A stretch of 64,000 bases of DNA. It comes from Trichomonas vaginalis G3 (taxonomy: Eukaryota > Parabasalia > Trichomonadida > Trichomonadidae). Below, piece after piece: positions 1-9,450 of this stretch. Position 1 is the first letter of the stretch, and every line of letters begins with the position of its first letter. The DNA is taken from NCBI RefSeq assembly GCF_026262505.1, contig NC_067206.1:30519896-30583895 (forward strand), read 5' to 3'. Under the pieces are notes generated by a model. It saw nothing but the letters and a program-made list of their open reading frames with translations. It had not been told where the DNA came from and did not search any database. A program made the position numbers and the translations under genes.

Positions 1-1406
1 ATAGCAGCATTGAATCTACCAACCACATTCTCTATTGCCGTTATATTATTGTTGGCGTACTTGCTAATGAGCTCGCATAGAACATTACTAAGTACATTCT
101 TACCAGTTCCTTGCTTTCCTATTAACAAAAGTACTGTTCCAGTCTTTCCACAAGGATTTTGAACGATGTAGGCGAACCAGTTCAAAACATACTCATAAAG
201 CTCTTCATCCTCATTACATATGACATCGTGAACATGTTTCAAATAATCCTTCAATAACGCTTTCATCTACTTCATTCAGTACCTCATACTCATATCCTCT
301 GAAATAGCTGTAAATGTCATCTCTTTCGTCAAAGAATCTCATGCCTGACTTCATAAGATAGTTCTTGTTCTGACCCGCTTCATAAATCATCAGTGCGTTC
401 ACATCCTTCTCCTCAATACGTCCTACATAAACACTCTTCATGAGCTTATTGAATTCCTTGCTATCTACTGACACAAGTGTTGTTGTGTCTCGTATTCCAT
501 CATAATCTTTCACTAGATATGTCATACGTGCTCCGTCAATAACAACAACATCTTCTTAAGTCATTTATAACACTAACTATGTCAATACCTTCTTCACTCA
601 TGTACTTATTTTTCCTCAAGTCCTTTAGTGTGAAAGTGTCTCTAAGTTCTATTTCAAGCAATTCATTTACACATCCTTTGCAATACTTCTCTATAAAATA
701 TTTCTGTCGTTCTTTACTAAGTTTCTTAACAGCTCTAAAGAACCATGTGTTTTGACTCAAACATCCTTCACAACTTCTCTCATTCATTCCTAGTTCTTTC
801 ATGTCATTATCTTCAACCTCTATGGTCTCATTGACTAAGGTCAAAGGGTTCTTAGTCATTGCTGGTCTTATCTGAAACAATGTTTGTGCAACAGGTTTAA
901 CTAGTTCAGCAACGTCCTTCCTTAATATGAATAGCTGTTTCCACTCATCTTTGCTAACAGTTCTTTCATAACCACTGACAGTAATGATTTCATTTGCTGA
1001 CCTTAGACGCTTATGTTCTATCATTTGTATTGCTTTTGTGTAAGGCTTTTCGTGAGCATAGGTTGTATATGTCATTCCTGCAATGTTCATTCATGCCAAT
1101 AGTACTAAATCCTTTCTTTGCTGTTGAATGCATAATATCCATTAGTTCCTGTGTTCGTATTGCTGTCTCATAAAATACAACAAGACCTTTGTCATCTATG
1201 ACGTACTTACCGAAAACATTGCTTATATTCTTTAACCATGAAATAACATCCTCATTCATGCTGTCAAACATGAAGTAAGGTCTTACATACTCTTCACTTA
1301 TAAGATACTCCACAAAGTACTTGTTAAGCTCTATGTCCTCGTGAGCGATTTCATTAGGTTTGATATTAGTTCCTTTTGTCATTGCTGTCATGTACTTCAC
1401 TCTCAT
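1..1406 (-). pseudogene. Left-arm copy of the D5-like SF3 helicase gene, partial and broken
   Basis: This is the mirror copy of the N-terminal half of the whole helicase gene at 9451-12123, running off the left edge of the window. Nucleotide identity to the right-arm copy is very high, with occasional substitutions, but the reading frame is interrupted in a few places, so no full-length product is expected. It retains the conserved N-terminal region, the Cys-x2-Cys pairs and the start of the helicase domain. It is treated here as a fossil copy; the right-arm copy is the probable functional one. Confidence 0.8.
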
Positions 1407-1506
1407 AGTTCCTTTCAATAGCGTAAAAATACTTCATTGTTTCATAACTGCTCTAAATTCTGTTCAAAATTCGTACAACATAACTTTTTAACATTAGTGA
1501 AAGAAC

Positions 1507-2211
1507 ATGAGCGAAACAACAACATCTAACATTACAGAAGAAGTCAATGACAATGCCGATGAAAACATTACAGAAGGAGCTAGTGAAAATATTGACGAGT
1601 TCAGTGAGGAAGAAGATATTGAGGACGTCAATGAGAACGTTAGTGGGGAACAAACTCAATGGGAAACATTGAGAAATCATGAAGATTATGAGATTTGTAC
1701 GACATATCCTTTTACTATTCGTCGAAAGAAAAACAAACATATTAAGAGTGAATGCTTAAATAATCATGGTTATATTGAGCTTAGTTTAAACAACAAAACA
1801 CATTTAAAGCATAGAATTATTGCAGAACAGTGGATTGAAAATCCAAACAATTTGAAAGAAATAGACCATATAAATCATGATAGAACTGACAACAGAATCT
1901 CAAACCTTCGTTGGTGTTCTAAATCTGAAAACAATAGAAATAAAAGCAAGTATGGCGATATAGTTTATGAGTTCGTTGATGAAATATCTGACGAAGCTGT
2001 TGAAATAACAGATTATGGTAAGCATTCGTTTGAGTTCTACTACTATGTTGAGAATGAGGACGCATTCTATTATTATACAGGTCTTAACTATCGAAAACTT
2101 CATATAAACTTTACAAAAACAGGTGATGCTTATGTTTGTATGATAGATACAGAAAACAAGAGAGTAATTTTATGCATAAACAAATTCAAACGCTTGTACG
2201 GCTTCATGTAG
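1507..2211 (+). CDS. NUMOD4-HNH homing-type endonuclease (whole copy)
   Basis: A 234-aa protein. Residues 1-50 are strongly acidic (Asp, Glu, Asn, Thr). Residues about 51-95 look like a NUMOD4 domain (Trp52, YEICTTYPF, then Tyr89-Ile90). Residues about 97-146 are an HNH_3-type nuclease core with His102-Arg103, Asp120-His121, Asn123-His124, Asn129, Asn133-Leu134 and Trp136. This family cuts DNA at specific sites and spreads the DNA that encodes it; phages, giant viruses and some Polinton-like elements carry it. Residues about 165-234 form a further domain that I also see as a free-standing 108-aa protein at 12795-13121. The gene lies just outside the left satellite block and is divergent from the helicase copy at 1-1406, with a short AT-rich gap between them. 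The mirror copy at 8650-9351 is broken. Confidence 0.8.
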   Translation: MSETTTSNITEEVNDNADENITEGASENIDEFSEEEDIEDVNENVSGEQTQWETLRNHEDYEICTTYPFTIRRKKNKHIKSECLNNHGYIELSLNNKTHLKHRIIAEQWIENPNNLKEIDHINHDRTDNRISNLRWCSKSENNRNKSKYGDIVYEFVDEISDEAVEITDYGKHSFEFYYYVENEDAFYYYTGLNYRKLHINFTKTGDAYVCMIDTENKRVILCINKFKRLYGFM

Positions 2212-2469
2212 GACAAACATTATTTTTCAACACTAACGCCAACACGTAGGACAAACATTCATGACTAACATTACTGTATAACATAAATGTTTTGTCATGA
2301 TTTCATCGTAAATGTTTTGTCATAGATTTCATCGTAAATGTTTTGTCATGATTTCTTCGTAAATGTTTTGTCATGATTTCTTCGTAAATGTTTTGTCATG
2401 ATTTCATCGTAAATGATTTGTCATGATTTCTTCATCGTAATGAGTGTAAATGATCCAAAAATAATGTTT

Positions 2470-2518
2470 ATGTTAGAATGTTAGATCTAACACCTTTTCT
2501 AACATGTTTTCTAACATG
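2470..2518. promoter_or_regulatory. Iteron block, type B (TTAGATCTAA core)
   Basis: A TGTTAGATCTAACA palindrome is preceded by one TGTTAGA half-site and followed by two CTAACATG half-sites at 13-bp spacing. It is introduced by a conserved leader CCAAAAATAATGTTTA. The layout suggests a protein-binding cluster such as an origin or operator. That role is inferred. Confidence 0.55.
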
Positions 2519-3284
2519 ACCTCATCGTAAATGTTTTGTTATGACCCATGGAACTTAAACATAAATGTTTTGTTATGACCTCATGGAACTTAAACGTAAA
2601 TGTTTTGTCATGACCTCATCGTAAATGTTTTGTCATGACCTCATCGTAAATGTTTTGTCATGACCTCATCGTAAATGTTTTGTCATGACCTCATCGTAAA
2701 TGTTTTGTTATGACCTCATGGAACTTAAACATAAATGTTTTGTTATGACCTCATGGAACTTAAACGTAAATGTTTTGTCATGACCTCATCGTATATGTTT
2801 TGTCAAGATTTCATCGTACATGTTTTGTCATGATTTAATCGTAAATGTTTTGTCATGATTTAATCGTATATGCTTTGTCAAACATGAACGTATATGTTTT
2901 GTCGAAACTTCTTCATCGTAATGAGTGTATATGCTTTGTCGAAACTTCTTCATCGTAATGAGCGTATATGTTTTGTCGAAACCTCTTCATCGTATATGCT
3001 TTGTCGAAACTTCTTCATCGTAATGAGCGTAAATGTTTTGTCAAGACTTCTTCATCGTAATGAGTGTAAATGTTTTGTCATGATTTCATCGTACATGAAT
3101 TTTCATGACTTCTTCATCGTAATGAGCGTATATGCTTTGTCATGATTTAATCGTATATGCTTTGTCAAACATGAACGTATATGTTTTGTCATGATTTAAT
3201 CGTATATGCTTTGTCGAAACTTCATCGTATATGCTTTGTCATGATTTCATCGTAATGAGCGTAAATGACCCAAAAATAATGTTT

Positions 3285-3334
3285 AGGTGAAGAGGTGAGA
3301 TCTCACCTCTTTTCTCACCTCTTTTCTCACCTCA
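3285..3334. promoter_or_regulatory. Iteron block, type A (GGTGAGATCTCACC core)
   Basis: Same architecture and spacing as the type B block but with different half-site letters: AGGTGA, then the palindrome GGTGAGATCTCACC, then two further TCACCTC half-sites 13 bp apart. It has the same leader CCAAAAATAATGTTTA. Confidence 0.55.
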
Positions 3335-3928
3335 TTGAATTTTCATGATTTCTTCATCGTAATGAGCGTATATGTTTTGTCATGACTTCTTCGTATATGT
3401 TTTGTCATGATTTCATCGTAAATGTTTTGTCATGATTTCATCGTATATGTTTTGTCATGACTTCATCGTATATGTTTTGTCATGACTTCATCGTATATGT
3501 TTTGTCAAGACTTCTTCATCGTATATGTTTTGTCATGATTTCATCGTATATGCTTTGTCAAACATGAACGTATATGTTTTGTCATGACTTCATCGTATAT
3601 GCTTTGTCAAGACTTCTTCATCGTAATGAGCGTAAATGATTTGTCAAAACTTCATCGTATATGCTTTGTCAAGACTTCTTCATCGTAATGAGCGTAAATG
3701 ATTTGTCAAAACTTCATCGTATATGCTTTGTCAAACATGAACGTATATGTTTTGTCATGACTTCATCGTATATGTTTTGTCATGACTTCTTCTTCGTATA
3801 TGCTTTGTCAAAACTTCATCGTACATGTTTTGTCGAAACTTCATCGTATATGTTTTGTAATGATTTCTTCGTAAATGTTTTGTCATGACTTCATCGTAAT
3901 GAGCGTAAATGACCCAAAAATAATGTTT

Positions 3929-3978
3929 AGGTGAAGAGGTGAGATCTCACCTCTTTTCTCACCTCTTTTCTCACCTCA
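3929..3978. promoter_or_regulatory. Iteron block, type A
   Basis: Essentially identical to the block at 3285-3334, including the leader and the trailing TGAATTTTCATGA. Confidence 0.55.
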
Positions 3979-5057
3979 TTGAATTTTCATGATTTCTTCA
4001 TCGTAATGAGCGTATATGCTTTGTCATGATTTCATCGTAAATGATTTGTCAAACATGAACGTAAATGATTTGTCAAAACTTCATCGTATATGCTTTGTCA
4101 AGACTTCTTCATCGTAATGAGCGTAAATGTTTTGTCATGATTTCATCGTATATGTTTTGTCAAACATGAACGTAAATGATTTGTCGAAACTTCATCGTAT
4201 ATGTTTTGTTATGATTTCATCGTATATGTTTTGTCATGACTTCTTCATCGTAATGAACGTATATGCTTTGTCAAACATGAACGTAAATGTTTTTCAAGAC
4301 TTCTTCATCGTAATGAGTGTAAATGTTTTGTCATGATTTCATCGTATATGTTTTGTCATGACTTCTTCATCGTAATGAAACGTATATGCTTTGTCAAACA
4401 TGAACGTAAATGTTTTGTCAAGACTTCTTCATCGTATATGTTTTGTCAAACATGAGCGTAAATGATTTGTCGAAACTTCATCGTAATGAACGTATATGCT
4501 TTGTCAAACATGAACGTAAATGTTTTGTCAAGACTTCTTCATCGTAATGAGTGTAAATGTTTTGTCATGACTTCTTCGTATATGTTTTGTCATGACTTCA
4601 TCGTATATGCTTTGTCATGATTTCTTCGTATATGTTTTGTCATAATTTCATCGTATATGCTTTGTCATAATTTCATCGTATATGTTTTGTCATGACTTCA
4701 TCGTATATGTTTTGTCAAGACTTCTTCATCGTATATGTTTTGTCATGACTTCTTCTTCGTACATGTTTTGTCGAAACTTCATCGTACATGTTTTGTCGAA
4801 ACTTCATCGTACATGTTTTGTCGAAACTTCATCGTATATGTTTTGTCATGACTTCATCGTACATGTTTTGTCGAAACTTCATCGTATATGTTTTGTCATG
4901 ATTTCATCGTATATGCTTTGTCATGACTTCTTCATCGTAATGAACGTATATGCTTTGTCATGACTTCATCGTAAATGATTTGTCAAGACTTCATCGTAAA
5001 TGATTTGTCATGACTTCTTCTTCGTAATGAGTGTAAATGATCCAAAAATATATGTTT

Positions 5058-5107
5058 AGGTGAAGAGGTGAGATCTCACCTCTTTTCTCACCTCTTTTCT
5101 CACCTCA
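5058..5107. promoter_or_regulatory. Iteron block, type A
   Basis: Third type A block of the left arm; the leader has a small variation (AATATATGTTTA) but the half-sites and spacing are unchanged. Confidence 0.55.
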
Positions 5108-5239
5108 TGAATTTTCATGACTTCTTCATCGTATATGCTTTGTCAAACATGAACGTATATGCTTTGTCAAACATGAACGTAAATGTTTTGTCATGATTTC
5201 TTCATCGTAATGAGTGTAAATGATCCAAAAATAATGTTT

Positions 5240-5288
5240 ATGTTAGAATGTTAGATCTAACACCTTTTCTAACATGTTTTCTAACATG
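5240..5288. promoter_or_regulatory. Iteron block, type B, next to the palindrome centre
   Basis: Same as the block at 2470. It sits directly beside the central spacer and faces its mirror copy at 5574-5622, so a close inverted pair of type B blocks flanks the centre of symmetry. Confidence 0.55.
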
Positions 5289-5313
5289 GAGGATTTCATT
5301 AGATATACACATT

Positions 5314-5548
5314 CTTCCTTCATTTCATTCTATACACAATTTACATCATAGACGATTTAATAGATATAATACTTTCACTGTTTCATTAGATATACACATT
5401 CTTCCTTCATTTCATTCTATACACAATTTACATCATAGACGATTTAATAGATATAATACTTTCACTGTTTCATTAGATATAAACATTCTTCCCTAAACAT
5501 TATTTTAGTTAAAGTCCATCAAATATTTTTAGGATACTTTCACCAAAT
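5314..5548. other. Central spacer of the palindrome with 87-bp tandem repeats
   Basis: This is the only non-mirrored part of the palindrome. Most of it is a tandem repeat of 87 bp: CATTAGATATACACATTC or a close variant occurs at 5297, 5384 and 5471. The remaining part, up to 5548, is unique AT-rich sequence. The spacer could form the loop of a giant hairpin or be the scar of a head-to-head fusion. No gene is seen. Confidence 0.75.
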
Positions 5549-5573
5549 AATGTGTATATCTAATGAAATCCTC

Positions 5574-5622
5574 CATGTTAGAAAACATGTTAGAAAAGGT
5601 GTTAGATCTAACATTCTAACAT
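5574..5622. promoter_or_regulatory. Iteron block, type B (mirror copy)
   Basis: Reverse complement of the block at 5240-5288, with the TTAGATCTAA core intact. Confidence 0.55.
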
Positions 5623-5754
5623 AAACATTATTTTTGGATCATTTACACTCATTACGATGAAGAAATCATGACAAAACATTTACGTTCATGTTTGACAAAG
5701 CATATACGTTCATGTTTGACAAAGCATATACGATGAAGAAGTCATGAAAATTCA

Positions 5755-5804
5755 TGAGGTGAGAAAAGAGGTGAGAAAAGAGGTGAGATCTCACCTCTTC
5801 ACCT
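5755..5804. promoter_or_regulatory. Iteron block, type A (mirror copy)
   Basis: Mirror of 5058-5107: two GAGGTGAGAAAA half-sites, the GGTGAGATCTCACC palindrome, then TTCACCTA. Confidence 0.55.
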
Positions 5805-6882
5805 AAACATTATTTTTGGATCATTTACACTCATTACGAAGAAGAAGTCATGACAAATCATTTACGATGAAGTCTTGACAAATCATTTACGATGAAGTCA
5901 TGACAAAGCATATACGTTCATTACGATGAAGAAGTCATGACAAAGCATATACGATGAAATCATGACAAAACATATACGATGAAGTTTCGACAAAACATGT
6001 ACGATGAAGTCATGACAAAACATATACGATGAAGTTTCGACAAAACATGTACGATGAAGTTTCGACAAAACATGTACGATGAAGTTTCGACAAAACATGT
6101 ACGAAGAAGAAGTCATGACAAAACATATACGATGAAGAAGTCTTGACAAAACATATACGATGAAGTCATGACAAAACATATACGATGAAATTATGACAAA
6201 GCATATACGATGAAATTATGACAAAACATATACGAAGAAATCATGACAAAGCATATACGATGAAGTCATGACAAAACATATACGAAGAAGTCATGACAAA
6301 ACATTTACACTCATTACGATGAAGAAGTCTTGACAAAACATTTACGTTCATGTTTGACAAAGCATATACGTTCATTACGATGAAGTTTCGACAAATCATT
6401 TACGCTCATGTTTGACAAAACATATACGATGAAGAAGTCTTGACAAAACATTTACGTTCATGTTTGACAAAGCATATACGTTCATTACGATGAAGAAGTC
6501 ATGACAAAACATATACGATGAAATCATGACAAAACATTTACACTCATTACGATGAAGAAGTCTTGACAAAACATTTACGTTCATGTTTGACAAAGCATAT
6601 ACGTTCATTACGATGAAGAAGTCATGACAAAACATATACGATGAAATCATAACAAAACATATACGATGAAGTTTCGACAAATCATTTACGTTCATGTTTG
6701 ACAAAACATATACGATGAAATCATGACAAAACATTTACGCTCATTACGATGAAGAAGTCTTGACAAAGCATATACGATGAAGTTTTGACAAATCATTTAC
6801 GTTCATGTTTGACAAATCATTTACGATGAAATCATGACAAAGCATATACGCTCATTACGATGAAGAAATCATGAAAATTCAA

Positions 6883-6932
6883 TGAGGTGAGAAAAGAGGT
6901 GAGAAAAGAGGTGAGATCTCACCTCTTCACCT
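6883..6932. promoter_or_regulatory. Iteron block, type A (mirror copy)
   Basis: Mirror of 3929-3978 with unchanged half-sites and spacing. Confidence 0.55.
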
Positions 6933-7526
6933 AAACATTATTTTTGGGTCATTTACGCTCATTACGATGAAGTCATGACAAAACATTTACGAAGAAATCA
7001 TTACAAAACATATACGATGAAGTTTCGACAAAACATGTACGATGAAGTTTTGACAAAGCATATACGAAGAAGAAGTCATGACAAAACATATACGATGAAG
7101 TCATGACAAAACATATACGTTCATGTTTGACAAAGCATATACGATGAAGTTTTGACAAATCATTTACGCTCATTACGATGAAGAAGTCTTGACAAAGCAT
7201 ATACGATGAAGTTTTGACAAATCATTTACACTCATTACGATGAAGAAGTCATGACAAAGCATATACGATGAAATCATGACAAAACATATACGTTCATGTT
7301 TGACAAAGCATGTACGATGAAGTCATGACAAAACATATACGATGAAGAAGTCTTGACAAAACATATACGATGAAGTCATGACAAAACATATACGATGAAG
7401 TCATGACAAAACATATACGATGAAATCATGACAAAACATTTACGATGAAATCATGACAAAACATATACGAAGAAGTCATGACAAAACATATACGCTCATT
7501 ACGATGAAGAAATCATGAAAATTCAA

Positions 7527-7576
7527 TGAGGTGAGAAAAGAGGTGAGAAAAGAGGTGAGATCTCACCTCTTCACCT
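7527..7576. promoter_or_regulatory. Iteron block, type A (mirror copy)
   Basis: Mirror of 3285-3334 with unchanged half-sites and spacing. Confidence 0.55.
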
Positions 7577-8339
7577 AAACATTATTTTTGGGTCATTTAC
7601 GCTCATTACGATGAAATCATGACAAAGCATATACGATGAAGTTTCGACAAAGCATATACGATTAAATCATGACAAAACATATACGTTCATGTTTGACAAA
7701 GCATATACGATTAAATCATGACAAAGCATATACGCTCATTACGATGAAGAAGTCATGAAATTCATGTACGATGAAATCATGACAAAACATTTACACTCAT
7801 TACGATGAAGAAGTCTTGACAAAACATTTACGCTCATTACGATGAAGAAGTTTCGACAAAGCATATACGATGAAGAGGTTTCGACAAAACATATACGCTC
7901 ATTACGATGAAGAAGTTTCGACAAAATATACACTCATTACGATGAAGAAGTTTCGACAAAACATATACGTTCATGTTTGACAAAGCATATACGATTAAAT
8001 CATGACAAAACATTTACGATTAAATCATGACAAAACATGTACGATGAAATCTTGACAAAACATATACGATGAGGTCATGACAAAACATTTACGTTTAAGT
8101 TCCATGAGGTCATAACAAAACATTTATGTTTAAGTTCCATGAGGTCATAACAAAACATTTACGATGAGGTCATGACAAAACATTTACGATGAGGTCATGA
8201 CAAAACATTTACGATGAGGTCATGACAAAACATTTACGATGAGGTCATGACAAAACATTTACGTTTAAGTTCCATGAGGTCATAACAAAACATTTATGTT
8301 TAAGTTCCATGGGTCATAACAAAACATTTACGATGAGGT

Positions 8340-8388
8340 CATGTTAGAAAACATGTTAGAAAAGGTGTTAGATCTAACATTCTAACAT
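8340..8388. promoter_or_regulatory. Iteron block, type B (mirror copy)
   Basis: Mirror of 2470-2518 with the TTAGATCTAA core intact. Confidence 0.55.
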
Positions 8389-8649
8389 AAACATTATTTT
8401 TGGATCATTTACACTCATTACGATGAAGAAATCATGACAAAATCATTTACGATGAAATCATGACAAAACATTTACGAAGAAATCATGACAAAAACATTTA
8501 CGAAGAAATCATGACAAAACATTTACGATGAAATCTATGACAAAACATTTACGATGAAATCATGACAAAACATTTATGTTATACAGTAATGTTAGTCATG
8601 AATGTTTGTCCTACGTGTTGGCGTTAGTGTTGAAAAATAATGTTTGTCC

Positions 8650-9351
8650 TACATGAAGCCGTACAAGCGTTTGAATTTGTTTATGCATAAAATTACTCTC
8701 TTGTTTTCTGTATCTATCATACAAACATAAGCATCACCTGTTTTTGTAAAGTTTATATGAAGTTTTCGATAGTTAAGACCTGTATAATAATAGAATGCGT
8801 CCTCATTCTCACATAGTAGTAGAACTCAAACGAATGCTTACCATAATCTGTTATTTCAACAGCTTCGTCATATTTCATCAACGAACTCATAAACTATATC
8901 GCCATACTTGCTTTTATTTCTATTGTTTTCAGATTTAGAACACCAACGAAGGTTTGAGATTCTGTTGTCAGTTCTATCATGATTTAATATGGTCTATTTC
9001 TTTCAAATTGTTTGGATTTTCAATCCACTGTTCTGCAATAATTCTATGCTTTAAATGTGTTTTGTTGTTTAAACTAAGCTCAATATAACCATGATTATTT
9101 AAGCATTCACTCTTAATATGTTTGTTTTTCTTTCGACGAATAGTAAAAGGATATGTCGTACAAATCTCATAATCTTCATGATTTCTCAATGTTTCCCATT
9201 GAGTTTGTTTCCCCACTAACGTTCTCATTGACGTCCTCAATATCTTCTTCCTCACTGAACTCGTCAATATTTTCACTAGCTCCTTCTGTAATGTTTTCAT
9301 CGGCATTGTCATTGACTTCTTCTGTAATGTTAATGTTGTTGTTTCGCTCAT
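8650..9351 (-). pseudogene. Right-arm copy of the NUMOD4-HNH endonuclease gene, broken
   Basis: This is the mirror of the whole gene at 1507-2211 and is nearly identical at the DNA level. Its frame is interrupted in several places, so only pieces remain open. The NUMOD4 and HNH parts are both still recognisable. The gene diverges from the whole helicase gene at 9451 over a gap of about 100 bp. Confidence 0.8.
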
Positions 9352-9450
9352 GTTCTTTCACTAATGTTAAAAGTTATGTTGTACGAATTTTGAACAGAAT
9401 TTAGAGCAGTTATGAAACAATGAAGTATTTTTACGCTATTGAAAGGAACT

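Larger units (their letters stand above)
2281..5235. repeat. Left satellite array of about 25-bp AT-rich words
   Basis: Several kilobases are built almost entirely from short words such as TCATCGTAAATG, TCATCGTATATG, TTTTGTCATGA, CTTTGTCAAAC and AATGAGCGTA. They combine into monomers of about 20-30 bp, often 25 bp, with mixed order. Blocks of near-identical 25-mers (2600-2700) and variants with an inserted GGAACTTAAAC word (2540-2590, 2720-2770) point to repeated local duplication. The array is interrupted by iteron blocks at 2470, 3285, 3929 and 5058, and by one at 5240 at its inner edge. Short open frames run through it only because the words lack stops in one frame; they carry no recognisable domain. 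The right arm holds the mirror image. Confidence 0.9.
5630..8590. repeat. Right satellite array, mirror of the left array
   Basis: Same short words as the left array in reverse complement (TACGATGAAG, TCATGACAAAACAT, ACGTTCATGTTTGACAAAG). Word order follows the left arm closely, so the two arrays were copied from each other after the satellite had already expanded. Iteron blocks at 5755, 6883, 7527 and 8340 interrupt it. Confidence 0.9.

Noticed and set aside
1453-1740. Minus-strand frame opposite the HNH gene start
   Set aside because: Antisense of the acidic N-terminus of the HNH protein; no domain of its own.
2894-7933. Several open frames of 60-110 codons in the satellite, rich in Phe, Cys, His and Val
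   Set aside because: They are translations of the 25-bp words on either strand, appear in mirrored pairs, and lack a start context or any domain.
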